DNA of 41,657 bases, from the NCBI GenBank assembly GCA_022600805.1, contig JAHZJR010000066.1, positions 1 through 41,657 of the forward strand, given 5' to 3'. Position 1 is the first letter of the stretch, and every line of letters starts with the position of its first letter. Positions 8,886 to 17,172 of this stretch are shown here, piece after piece. Source of the DNA: Pseudomonadota bacterium. GTDB lineage: Bacteria > Pseudomonadota > Gammaproteobacteria > PS1 > Pseudothioglobaceae. The position numbers were made by a program, and so were the translations under genes. Below the pieces are notes generated by a model. It saw only the letters and a program-made list of their open reading frames with translations, was not told the DNA's origin and searched no databases.

Positions 8886-11800
8886 ATGAAAGACTTATTA
8901 ACAATATTAAAGCAAGAAAACAAAGAGCAAGACTTTGATGCGATTAAGGTTGGATTAGCATCTCCTGAGAAAATCCGTTCATGGTCGTATGGCGAGGTGA
9001 AAAAACCAGAAACCATTAACTATCGTACTTTTAAGCCAGAAAGAGAGGGTTTGTTTTGTGCCAAAGTATTCGGCCCAATGAAAGATTTTGAGTGTTTATG
9101 TGGTAAATACAAACGCATGAAATTCCGTAACGTTGTTTGTGAAAAATGTGGCGTTGAAGTTACTTTTTCCAAAGTGCGTCGCGAGCGTATGGGTCATATC
9201 GAATTAGCAGCACCTGTTGCTCATATTTGGTACTTAAAATCATTGCCATCTCGTTTAGGATTATTAATGGATATGACGCTTAAGGATATTGAGCGTGTTT
9301 TATATTTCGAAGCATTTTTAGTCACAGATCCAGGTGCAACACCTTTGGTACATAAGCAGTTATTAACTGAAGAAATGTACTTTGATGCATTAGATGAGTA
9401 TGGAGAAGATGAATTTGAAGCCAAAATGGGTGCAGAGGCAATCCAAGACGTATTGGCTGAAATGCAGCTTGAAAAAGAAGCGGCAAACTTGCGTGAAGAT
9501 AGTTTAAACACCAAATCCCAAACTAAACTTAAGAAATACAACAAGCGTCTTAAATTAATCGACTCTTTAATTCAATCGGGCAACAAGCCAGAGTGGATGA
9601 TTCTTAAGGTTCTACCAATTCTTCCACCAGATTTACGTCCATTAGTGCCACTAGATGGTGGTCGCTTTGCCACATCGGATTTGAACGACTTGTATCGTCG
9701 TGTTATTAATCGTAATAATCGTCTAGCACGCTTGTTAGAGCTTGATGCGCCAGAAATTATTGTACGTAATGAAAAGCGTATGTTACAAGAAGCGGTTGAT
9801 TCACTAATTGATAATGGTCGTCGTGGTCGTGCTGTGATGGGTAATAACCGTCGCCCATTAAAGTCTATTTCAGACATGATTAAAGGTAAGCAGGGTCGCT
9901 TCCGTCAGAACTTATTGGGTAAGCGTGTTGACTATTCAGGTCGTTCAGTCATTGTGTGTGGCCCATACCTTAAACTGCACCAGTGTGGTTTGCCAAAGAA
10001 AATGGCGTTAGAGCTATTTAAGCCATTTATTTATAACCGTCTTCAAGCTAAAGGTTTAGCTTCTACTATTAAAGCAGCTAAAAAAATGGTTGAAGCGGAA
10101 ACGCCTGAAGTTTGGGATATCTTAGAAAAAGTTGTGCACCAGCATCCAGTCATGCTAAACCGCGCGCCAACACTTCACCGTTTGGGTATTCAGGCGTTTG
10201 AACCATTGTTAATTGAAGGCAAGGCAATTCAATTGCATCCATTAGTATGTGGCGCCTTTAATGCCGACTTTGACGGTGACCAAATGGCTGTACACGTGCC
10301 TTTGTCAGAAGAAGCGCAATTAGAAGCAAGAACTTTAATGCTGGCTTCTAATAATGTTTTGCACTTGGCAAGTGGTGAGCCAATTATTGTGCCATCTCAG
10401 GATGTTATTTTGGGCTTGTACTACATGACTCGAGATAAAATTAATCAGAAGGGCGAAGGCATGATCTTTACTTCTCCTTCGGAAGTTTTGAATGCTTATG
10501 AAGCCGGATACACAACATTACATGCTCAAATTAAATTAAGAGTTCAAGATTACACGAAGAACGACGCAGGTAAGTTTGAGCCAAGTTCAACAAGAATTGT
10601 GGATACAACCGTTGGACGTGCGATTTTTTCAAGAATCTTGCCTAATGGTCTTTCTTTTGATTTGATTAATGAAGCCATTTCTAAGAAAGTGGTATCTAAT
10701 CTAATTCATGTTTGCTATCGTACTCAAGAGTTAAAAGAAACCGTTATGTTTGCAGATCAGATGATGTACATGGGCTTCCAGTATTCAACGAAGTCAGGTA
10801 TTTCTTTCTGTTCAAATGATATGACCATACCAGAAACGAAAGTGGGTATGATTGATGATGCTGAAGCTCAAGTAAAAGACATTCAAGATCAGTATTCTAA
10901 AGGTGTTGTAACAGATGGCGAGCGTTACAATAAGGTGATTGATATTTGGTCGCGCACTTCAGAAACTGTTGCAAAGGCGATGATGGATGAAATTGGTTTT
11001 GAAGAGTTTGAAACCAAAGATGGCAAGACCGAGAAGCTTGCTTCATTTAACTCAGTTTATATGATGGCTGATTCAGGTGCTCGTGGTTCTCCAGCACAAA
11101 TGCGTCAACTAGCAGGTATGCGTGGTTTGATGGCTAAGCCGGATGGCTCAATTATTGAGACGCCAATTACTTCAAACTTCCGTGAAGGTTTGAATAATAT
11201 GCAATACTTTATTTCAACGCACGGTGCTCGTAAAGGTCTAGCAGACACAGCACTTAAAACCGCTAACTCAGGTTACTTAACGCGTCGTTTGGTTGATGTG
11301 GGCCAAGATTTGGTGATTACTGAAAAGGATTGTGGTACAGAGAACGGCCTGATTATGAAAGCTGTTATTGATGGTGGTAATATTGTACAAACATTAGGTG
11401 CATCTGCATTGGGACGTGTTGTTGCAGAGGATGTGTTGATTCCTGATACTTATGATATCCTTATGCCGAAAGGTCATTTGGTTAGCTTAGAGGATTCTGA
11501 CAAAATCAATGAATTGGGTATTGAGTCAATCAAAGTTCGCTCAGCAATTACTTGTGATACGCGTTATGGTGTATGTGCAAATTGTTATGGTAATGATATG
11601 GCACGTGGCCATAAAATTGGTGTTGGCGAGGCAGTTGGTGTTATTGCAGCACAATCAATTGGTGAGCCAGGTACGCAGTTGACGATGCGTACTTTCCACA
11701 TTGGTGGTGCGGCATCAGCCTCTACAGCCGTTAGTAGTATTAATATTAATGTCGATGGTACAGCGCATTTCGAAAACTTAAAATCAATTACAAATGATAA

Positions 11801-13070
11801 TAATGATTTGGTTGTGATTTCTAGATCTGCCGAAGTGACAATTAGAAATACCAAAGGTCAAGATGTTGAGCGTTATAAGATTCCTTATGGTGCAGTTGTA
11901 CATGTACAAGAAGGTGGTTCAGTTAAGGCAAAAGACAAGATTGCTGATTGGGATCCGCATACGCATCCAATTATTACTGAGCAGTCTGGACGTGTTATTT
12001 TTGTTGATTTTGAAGAAGGGATTACAGTTAATAGAAATACAGACCCATTAACTGGCCTAACGTTCTTTGAAATGATTGATGAAGCAGAAAGATCTGCAGC
12101 TGCTAAAGGCCTTAAGCCAATGATTAAAATGGTAGAAGAAAGTGATTCTGAGGTGGTGTTGTCAACCCATTATTTACCATCAATGGTGAAGATTAACTTA
12201 GAAGATAACCAAATAATATCAGCAGGTGAAATTTTAGCTAAAATTCCAAAAGATCAATCTAAGACAAGTGATATTACCGGTGGTCTGCCACGTGTTGCTG
12301 ATTTATTTGAAGCACGTAAAGCAAAAGATCATTCTATTCTTGCAGAAGAGTCTGGTGTGATTAGTTTTGGTAATCCAACTAAGAGTAAGGATCGATTGAT
12401 CATTACCTCACCAGAAGGTGAAGCGACTGAAATGATGATTCATAAATGGCGTCAAATTAACGTTTTCGATGGTGAGACAGTCGAAAAAGGTGATGTTATT
12501 TCTGATGGTCCATCAAACCCTCATGATATTTTACGACTGCTTGGTGTTGAAGCGCTGGCAAACTACGTTGTCAAAGAGGTGCAAGATGTTTATCGTTTGC
12601 AAGGTGTAAACATTTCAGATAAACATATTGAAGTAATTGTGAAGCAAATGCTTCGCAAGGTGGAGGTATTGGACTCAGGTGACTCTAAGTTTGTTAATGG
12701 CGAAACTGCTGAATACGCGCGAGTTATTGAAACTAACAAACAATTAGCTGCTCAAGGAAAGTCTCTAGTTACCTACCAAAGATTACTTATGGGTATTACT
12801 AAAGCTTCATTGGCTACTGAATCGTTTATTTCAGCTGCTTCTTTCCAAGAAACAACGCGCGTACTAACAGAAGCGTCAACTACAGGACGAGTAGATTCAC
12901 TACAAGGCTTGAAGGAAAATGTTATTGTGGGTCGTTTAATTCCAGCAGGTACAGGCTTTAAGCATCATCAAGAGCGTCGCGCTAAGCGATCTGCTAGCAT
13001 GACTCAAAGTGCTGATGCTGAAATGGCATTAGCAGCCGAGTTAAGTGAAGCCGAGGAATCACAAGAGTAA
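8886..13070 (+). CDS. rpoC: DNA-directed RNA polymerase subunit beta'
   Basis: Beta' subunit carrying the active-site magnesium. The 1394-aa product is full length (E. coli 1407). The N-terminal zinc ribbon uses C70, C72, C85 and C88. The catalytic NADFDGDQ motif puts the three Asp residues at 461, 463 and 465. The second zinc site includes the [11 protein letters not shown] segment. The family-typical GTGFKHHQ occurs near the C-terminus, followed by an acidic tail. AGGAGAG precedes the ATG. The gene is not split or fused. Confidence 0.99.
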   Translation: MKDLLTILKQENKEQDFDAIKVGLASPEKIRSWSYGEVKKPETINYRTFKPEREGLFCAKVFGPMKDFECLCGKYKRMKFRNVVCEKCGVEVTFSKVRRERMGHIELAAPVAHIWYLKSLPSRLGLLMDMTLKDIERVLYFEAFLVTDPGATPLVHKQLLTEEMYFDALDEYGEDEFEAKMGAEAIQDVLAEMQLEKEAANLREDSLNTKSQTKLKKYNKRLKLIDSLIQSGNKPEWMILKVLPILPPDLRPLVPLDGGRFATSDLNDLYRRVINRNNRLARLLELDAPEIIVRNEKRMLQEAVDSLIDNGRRGRAVMGNNRRPLKSISDMIKGKQGRFRQNLLGKRVDYSGRSVIVCGPYLKLHQCGLPKKMALELFKPFIYNRLQAKGLASTIKAAKKMVEAETPEVWDILEKVVHQHPVMLNRAPTLHRLGIQAFEPLLIEGKAIQLHPLVCGAFNADFDGDQMAVHVPLSEEAQLEARTLMLASNNVLHLASGEPIIVPSQDVILGLYYMTRDKINQKGEGMIFTSPSEVLNAYEAGYTTLHAQIKLRVQDYTKNDAGKFEPSSTRIVDTTVGRAIFSRILPNGLSFDLINEAISKKVVSNLIHVCYRTQELKETVMFADQMMYMGFQYSTKSGISFCSNDMTIPETKVGMIDDAEAQVKDIQDQYSKGVVTDGERYNKVIDIWSRTSETVAKAMMDEIGFEEFETKDGKTEKLASFNSVYMMADSGARGSPAQMRQLAGMRGLMAKPDGSIIETPITSNFREGLNNMQYFISTHGARKGLADTALKTANSGYLTRRLVDVGQDLVITEKDCGTENGLIMKAVIDGGNIVQTLGASALGRVVAEDVLIPDTYDILMPKGHLVSLEDSDKINELGIESIKVRSAITCDTRYGVCANCYGNDMARGHKIGVGEAVGVIAAQSIGEPGTQLTMRTFHIGGAASASTAVSSININVDGTAHFENLKSITNDNNDLVVISRSAEVTIRNTKGQDVERYKIPYGAVVHVQEGGSVKAKDKIADWDPHTHPIITEQSGRVIFVDFEEGITVNRNTDPLTGLTFFEMIDEAERSAAAKGLKPMIKMVEESDSEVVLSTHYLPSMVKINLEDNQIISAGEILAKIPKDQSKTSDITGGLPRVADLFEARKAKDHSILAEESGVISFGNPTKSKDRLIITSPEGEATEMMIHKWRQINVFDGETVEKGDVISDGPSNPHDILRLLGVEALANYVVKEVQDVYRLQGVNISDKHIEVIVKQMLRKVEVLDSGDSKFVNGETAEYARVIETNKQLAAQGKSLVTYQRLLMGITKASLATESFISAASFQETTRVLTEASTTGRVDSLQGLKENVIVGRLIPAGTGFKHHQERRAKRSASMTQSADAEMALAAELSEAEESQE

Positions 13071-13094
13071 AGCTCTAACGATTTGCTCACTTTA

Positions 13095-13126
13095 AAACCG
13101 CATCTAAGTATGGATGCGGTTTTTTT
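13095..13126 (+). terminator. Strong intrinsic terminator after rpoC
   Basis: AAACCGCATC pairs with GATGCGGTTT around an 8-nt loop and runs into an uninterrupted T-run to 13126. It closes the rpoBC transcript 24 nt after the stop codon. Confidence 0.9.
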
Positions 13127-13141
13127 ATGCCCAAAATCCGT

Positions 13142-13153
13142 TAAAATGCGTGC
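13142..13153 (+). promoter_or_regulatory. Candidate trpE -10 box with almost no 5' leader
   Basis: TAAAAT at 13142-13147 lies 6 nt before the trpE ATG, so transcription would start at or next to the start codon. No convincing -35 is visible; the expected position falls in the T-run of the rpoC terminator. There is no Shine-Dalgarno sequence. Confidence 0.4.
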
Positions 13154-14608
13154 ATGGATAAAATAAGTTTTAATACGTATATTGACCAAGGTTACAACCA
13201 TATTCCGGTATTTAGAGAGGTTGTGCTTGATACCGATACAGCTCTAGGTCTTTATTTGAAATTAGCTAATAATACTTACAGTTATTTGTTTGAGTCGGTT
13301 CAAGGTGGAGAAAAATGGGGTCGATACTCAATTATTGGACTTCATGCACAAACTGTGATTAAAGTATTTGATCATGAAGTGCAAATCGAAAAACAAGCGG
13401 ATATTGTTGAACGCCTGACAGTTAAGGATCCTCTAGCATGGATTGAGCAATACCAACAGCAATTTAAAGTGCCTGAAATTAGCGAACTGCCTGAGTTTAA
13501 TGGCGGATTAGTAGGATATTTTGGCTATGAAATCGTTCGTTATATTGAGCCAAAGTTAAAGGATATTAATCTCAAAGATGAGTTAAATGTTGCTGATATT
13601 TTGTTAATGCTGTCAAATGATTTGGTGGTTTTTGATAATTTGGCCAATAAGGCGTTTTTGCTAACACATGTAAATCCTGAGACTCATAGCTACGAACAAG
13701 CATTAACACGTCTAGATGCCATTGAGGCAGACATTGAAAAGCCGTTGATAAAACAAAAGTATCAATCAGACAATCTAGTTGCTAGTGATTTTAAATCAAG
13801 TTTTGGCGAGCAAAACTATAAGCAAGTGGTTGAGAAAATACAAAACTATATTGTGGCTGGAGATGTCATGCAAGTTGTGCCATCGCAACGACTAAGCGCT
13901 CCGTACAAGGCGCCATCAATCGAGTTGTATCGTCAATTAAGAAGATTAAATCCATCGCCTTATATGTATTATTTAAATTTAGGGGATGTTGATGTGATTG
14001 GATCTTCTCCTGAAATTCTCACTCGGGTTGATTGCAATAGACATGCAACAGTACGTCCAATTGCTGGCACAAGAACAAGAGGCAAAGATCAAGCTCAAGA
14101 TTTAGCGCTTGAAAAAGATTTACTAGCTGACGAAAAAGAAATTGCAGAGCACTTGATGCTAATTGACCTTGGTCGTAACGATTTAGGTCGAATAGCCAAA
14201 ACCGGTAGCGTTGAGTTAACGGATAAAATGTTTGTTGAGAGATACTCTCATGTTATGCATATTGTCTCTAATGTTGAATGCGAGCTTAAAGACGATATGA
14301 GCGCAATGGATGTTTTAAAAGCAACCTTTCCTGCTGGAACGTTGAGCGGTGCCCCCAAAGTAAGGGCAATGGAAATTATCAATGAGGTAGAACCATTAAA
14401 ACGTAACATTTATTCAGGGGCAATTGGATATTTATCATGGCATGGTGGCATGGATATGGCTATTGCTATTCGTACAGCGATTGTCAAAGATGAAACGCTA
14501 TATGTACAAGCTGGAGCGGGCATTGTGCACGACTCTGTTCCTCAATTAGAATGGGATGAAACTATGCATAAAGCACGCGCTTTAATTGCGGCTGCCATGC
14601 AAGTATAA
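13154..14608 (+). CDS. trpE: Anthranilate synthase component I
   Basis: Converts chorismate to anthranilate in the first step of tryptophan synthesis, using ammonia supplied by the TrpG glutaminase. The 484-aa length is normal. The N-terminal feedback domain contains ESVQGGEKWGRYSIIG. The C-terminal chorismate-binding domain shows RPIAGTRTRG, LIDLGRNDLGR and FPAGTLSGAPKVRAMEII. The start is supported because the family's N-terminal GYNHIPV..E segment begins about 14 residues in. trpG and the other trp genes are not adjacent, and no trp leader peptide is visible, so regulation is unclear. Confidence 0.97.
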   Translation: MDKISFNTYIDQGYNHIPVFREVVLDTDTALGLYLKLANNTYSYLFESVQGGEKWGRYSIIGLHAQTVIKVFDHEVQIEKQADIVERLTVKDPLAWIEQYQQQFKVPEISELPEFNGGLVGYFGYEIVRYIEPKLKDINLKDELNVADILLMLSNDLVVFDNLANKAFLLTHVNPETHSYEQALTRLDAIEADIEKPLIKQKYQSDNLVASDFKSSFGEQNYKQVVEKIQNYIVAGDVMQVVPSQRLSAPYKAPSIELYRQLRRLNPSPYMYYLNLGDVDVIGSSPEILTRVDCNRHATVRPIAGTRTRGKDQAQDLALEKDLLADEKEIAEHLMLIDLGRNDLGRIAKTGSVELTDKMFVERYSHVMHIVSNVECELKDDMSAMDVLKATFPAGTLSGAPKVRAMEIINEVEPLKRNIYSGAIGYLSWHGGMDMAIAIRTAIVKDETLYVQAGAGIVHDSVPQLEWDETMHKARALIAAAMQV

Positions 14609-14617
14609 AAAAAACAA

Positions 14618-14664
14618 TATAAAAGTTTTATAATAGAGTTGCATTTGAATGAAAATTGTATAAC
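14618..14664 (+). promoter_or_regulatory. Candidate promoter region of the sox cluster
   Basis: A 15-nt perfect inverted repeat, TATAAAA-G-TTTTATA (14618-14632), overlaps a TATAAT at 14629-14634. A second -10-like TATAAC lies at 14659-14664 with TTGCAT 14 nt before it, which is shorter than ideal. The 124-nt gap between trpE and soxX holds no gene. Which box is used cannot be decided by eye. Confidence 0.35.
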
Positions 14665-14732
14665 ATAGTTTACTTAGTAGGTTTTAGCCTCTATGACAGG
14701 GGTTTATTTTTTTATATAAAGAGGAGAGAAAC

Positions 14733-15080
14733 ATGAAGAAAACAATTTCTTCAATTTCAACGGTTGCTACTCTAGCTGCATTATTTGTAATGCCGTTACA
14801 AGCTGGCGCTAAAGAAATGACAGACGAAGAGGTTACATTTGGCCGTAAAGCGGGCAACTGTTTAGCGTGCCACATGATTCCTGGTGGAAATTTACCAGGC
14901 AACATTGGCCCACCACTACTTGCCATGAAAGCAAGATTTCCCAATAAAGCAGATTTAAGAGCGCAAATTTGGGATGCAACTGAAAAAAATCCAAACACAA
15001 TCATGCCTCCATTTGGAAAGCATGGTGTTTTGACCGAAAAACAAATTGATCAAGTGACCAATTACATTTATTCAAAATAA
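14733..15080 (+). CDS. soxX: Sulfur-oxidation cytochrome SoxX
   Basis: Periplasmic monohaem c-type cytochrome, the electron-accepting partner of SoxA. SoxAX oxidatively couples thiosulfate to the SoxY carrier cysteine. The 115-aa precursor has a Sec signal peptide (about residues 1-26), one haem-binding motif CLACH at 43-47, and Met91 in TIMPPFG as the expected distal haem ligand. AGGAGAG lies before the ATG. It is the first gene of soxXYZAK, with soxY starting 10 nt after its stop. It is at the short end of the family. Confidence 0.93.
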   Translation: MKKTISSISTVATLAALFVMPLQAGAKEMTDEEVTFGRKAGNCLACHMIPGGNLPGNIGPPLLAMKARFPNKADLRAQIWDATEKNPNTIMPPFGKHGVLTEKQIDQVTNYIYSK

Positions 15081-15090
15081 GGAGAAGACA

Positions 15091-15537
15091 ATGAAAAGAA
15101 GATTATTTCTAAAAAGCGCAATGGCAGGTTCTGCAGTTGCTACAGCTGTAGGTGCAGGCCTACTAACCCCGTCAATGGTATTTGCAAATACGGCAGACTT
15201 TAAAGCGGTATCAGATGCAGCAGCTGCGGCTTCAGCAGGTGCAGGTAAAGGCTCGTTTAAGTTTAAAGCGCCAAAGATTGCTGAAAATGGTGCAGTTGTA
15301 CCAATGACAGTGGACGCTTCTAAGATGGACGGCGTGACTAACATCTCTTTCTTTGTTAAGGAGAACGGAACACCTTTAGCGGCTTCATTTAACTTATCGG
15401 GTGCTGCAGCAGGCTATGTTTCTACTCGTATTAAGATGGGTAAAACTTCTCAAGTAGAAGCGTTGGTGACTGCAGGTGGCGCAACAACAAAGGTAGCTCA
15501 AGAAGTTAAAGTAACAATTGGCGGCTGTGGCGGTTAA
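15091..15537 (+). CDS. soxY: Sulfur carrier protein SoxY
   Basis: Carries the sulfur substrate covalently on a C-terminal cysteine in the periplasm, as a complex with SoxZ. The 148-aa precursor begins with a twin-arginine signal (RRLFLK) followed by an alanine-rich hydrophobic stretch, with likely cleavage near residue 32. It ends with the diagnostic swinging-arm motif GGCGG, giving Cys146. AAGGAGA precedes the ATG. Confidence 0.97.
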   Translation: MKRRLFLKSAMAGSAVATAVGAGLLTPSMVFANTADFKAVSDAAAAASAGAGKGSFKFKAPKIAENGAVVPMTVDASKMDGVTNISFFVKENGTPLAASFNLSGAAAGYVSTRIKMGKTSQVEALVTAGGATTKVAQEVKVTIGGCGG

Positions 15538-15549
15538 TTCGCACGCGAA
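15538..15549 (+). repeat. Small inverted repeat between soxY and soxZ
   Basis: TTCGCACGCGAA forms a 4-bp TTCG/CGAA stem with a CACG loop, starting directly after the soxY stop codon. It may be a minor RNA hairpin within the operon; it is too small for a firm role. Confidence 0.3.
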
Positions 15550-15573
15550 TCATATTAATTAGGAGAATATAAA

Positions 15574-15876
15574 ATGGGAAAAATTAAATTAAAGCCAAAG
15601 GCAAGAAAAGGTGTTATCGGTGTTAAGGCGCTTATCAAGCACCCAATGGAAACTGGTTTACGTAAAAAGAAAGGTAAGATCGTACCTGCTAACCATATCA
15701 CACATATGACTGTTGCGCACAATGGTAACGTTGTAGTAGATGCAGATATTGGTAGTTCTGTTTCTAAAGATCCATACTTTAAGTTTAACGTTGCAGGCGC
15801 CAAAGGCGATACAATCGAGCTTAAATATACTGACAATAAAGGTAAAACTGGTTCTGCGACTGCAAAGTCTAAGTAA
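15574..15876 (+). CDS. soxZ: Sulfur-oxidation protein SoxZ
   Basis: Partner of SoxY in the carrier complex, with an immunoglobulin-like fold. The 100-aa protein has no signal peptide, as is usual: SoxZ is thought to be exported folded with Tat-targeted SoxY. The conserved IKHPMETGLRKK segment (about residues 22-33) identifies it. AGGAG lies before the ATG. It sits between soxY and soxA. Confidence 0.96.
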   Translation: MGKIKLKPKARKGVIGVKALIKHPMETGLRKKKGKIVPANHITHMTVAHNGNVVVDADIGSSVSKDPYFKFNVAGAKGDTIELKYTDNKGKTGSATAKSK

Positions 15877-15901
15877 CTTTTTTATTATTGAGGAGAGATT
15901 A

Positions 15902-16717
15902 ATGAAAAAACTAATAACAGCAGTTGCTGGCATCAGTTTTTTGGTTGGAGCGGCGTCTGCAGATGTTGCTTCTGACCATAAAGCTTTTATTGGCTACTTT
16001 AAGGCAATGAAGCCAAACGTTGAATTTGCAGATTACACTAATGGTGTTTATGCATTTGATGAAGGTTCAAGAGAGCAATTTGAAGAAATCTTAGACGGTA
16101 TTCCTCCTTACGAGGAAGCGGTTGAGAAAGGTGGAAATGAGTTTGTTAAGTTTGGATTAAATAAGTGTGACGCACTTAAAGATCCAGCGGCGGCTCGTGT
16201 AAAGCATCCATACTTTGATGATGCAACTCAAAAAGTTGTAACGCTTGAAGGTGTTATAAAGGCATGTTACCGCCAGCAAACTGGTAAAAAACTAGGTTCT
16301 AATAAGGGTAAGATTGCCCGTATTAGTGCTTGGATTTCTGACCAAGCAGCAGGTGAAAAGGTCAATGTAAAGGTTGAAGGTGCTGGCGCACAAGCGGCAT
16401 ATGATCAAGGTAAGGCTTTTTTCTACGGTAAGCGTGGACAGTTCAATATGTCATGTGCAGATTGTCATGTGTACAACGCTGGTAAAAAAGCGCGTGCTGA
16501 CATCTTGTCACCTGCTTTAGGCCATACAACACACGTTCCAATGTATCGTGCGAAATGGGCTGGTTTAGGTACTTTACAGCGTCGTTATGGCGGTTGCTTA
16601 AAAAACATGCGTGCTAAGCCAATTGGCTCTCAGACTGAGACTATGAATAACTTAGAGTATTTCCATCAAGCAATGAGCAACGGTCTAGAAATTACAGACG
16701 CTCGTTACAGAAAATAG
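15902..16717 (+). CDS. soxA: Sulfur-oxidation c-type cytochrome SoxA, monohaem type
   Basis: Periplasmic cytochrome that, with SoxX, attaches thiosulfate to the SoxY cysteine. The track start at 15740 overlaps soxZ. ATG at 15902 follows GAGGAGAG and starts a clear signal peptide (about residues 1-19), giving 271 aa. One haem motif, CADCH, is at 185-189. The active-site cysteine is Cys232 in RYGGCLKN. Cys89 and Cys122 occupy the N-terminal domain where di-haem SoxA proteins carry their first haem, and could instead form a disulfide as in other monohaem SoxA. soxK follows 10 nt later. Confidence 0.96.
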   Translation: MKKLITAVAGISFLVGAASADVASDHKAFIGYFKAMKPNVEFADYTNGVYAFDEGSREQFEEILDGIPPYEEAVEKGGNEFVKFGLNKCDALKDPAAARVKHPYFDDATQKVVTLEGVIKACYRQQTGKKLGSNKGKIARISAWISDQAAGEKVNVKVEGAGAQAAYDQGKAFFYGKRGQFNMSCADCHVYNAGKKARADILSPALGHTTHVPMYRAKWAGLGTLQRRYGGCLKNMRAKPIGSQTETMNNLEYFHQAMSNGLEITDARYRK

Positions 16718-16727
16718 GAGAATAAGG

Positions 16728-17048
16728 ATGAAAAAACTATTAATAACAGCTTTATCAGTATTTGCCCTGACAGCTCAGGCTGATTTTTTGGATGGTTCTC
16801 ACAACTGGAATAATGGCTCTTCTGACCCGTTTAAATCAGCTATTAAAGCTGCTGAAGCTGGCTATAAAGCTAACTTGGCAGTTAAAATGGCTTGGCGTGA
16901 TACGGGTAAGATGATTAAAGAAGCTAAGAAACTAAATGCTGCAGGTAAAACTGCTGCTGCAGTGGCATTAGCTAATAAGGCACATCGTCAATCAGTGAAC
17001 GCTACGGCGCAAACACCATTGGCTCAGAGTGCAGGTCCTCTTTTCTAA
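16728..17048 (+). CDS. soxK: SoxAX-associated small protein (SoxK/SAXB-like)
   Basis: Small periplasmic protein of 106 aa with a signal peptide (cleavage likely after AQA, residue 18). The mature part starts DFLDGSHNWNNG and continues as a lysine- and alanine-rich helical region. Small proteins at this position (soxXYZAK order in Chlorobium; SAXB in Thiomicrospira) bind SoxAX and raise its activity. Assignment rests on position, size and the N-terminal motif. AGGAG precedes the ATG. It is the last gene before a strong terminator. Confidence 0.8.
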   Translation: MKKLLITALSVFALTAQADFLDGSHNWNNGSSDPFKSAIKAAEAGYKANLAVKMAWRDTGKMIKEAKKLNAAGKTAAAVALANKAHRQSVNATAQTPLAQSAGPLF

Positions 17049-17065
17049 AGCCGATCTTCATGTTA

Positions 17066-17096
17066 AAAAAATACCCCTTAATTGGGGTATTTTTTT
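17066..17096 (+). terminator. Strong intrinsic terminator after soxK
   Basis: AAAAAATACCCC pairs with GGGGTATTTTTT around a 6-nt loop (TTAATT). The run of T residues starts in the stem and continues. It closes the sox transcript 18 nt after soxK. Confidence 0.9.
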
Positions 17097-17111
17097 GTCT
17101 TAAATAAAGTC

Positions 17112-17138
17112 AATTATCCATGAAATTGATGGATAATT
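17112..17138 (+). repeat. Perfect 10-bp inverted repeat upstream of dnaE
   Basis: AATTATCCAT and ATGGATAATT flank a 7-nt loop. It has no U-run, so it is not an obvious terminator. It lies just upstream of the candidate dnaE -10 box and could be a protein-binding site. Confidence 0.45.
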
Positions 17139-17150
17139 AATTTCTACACT

Positions 17151-17159
17151 TGATTTAAT
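17151..17159 (+). promoter_or_regulatory. Candidate extended -10 promoter of dnaE
   Basis: TGATTTAAT fits an extended -10 (TG-N-TTTAAT) and ends 13 nt before the dnaE ATG. The -35 position is GGATAA, inside the inverted repeat, and does not match the consensus. Confidence 0.35.
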
Positions 17160-17172
17160 AAAGCTCATTTTT

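Noticed and set aside
15740-15901. N-terminal extension of the soxA ORF
   Set aside because: It overlaps soxZ in another frame. ATG 15902 follows a Shine-Dalgarno and begins a signal peptide.
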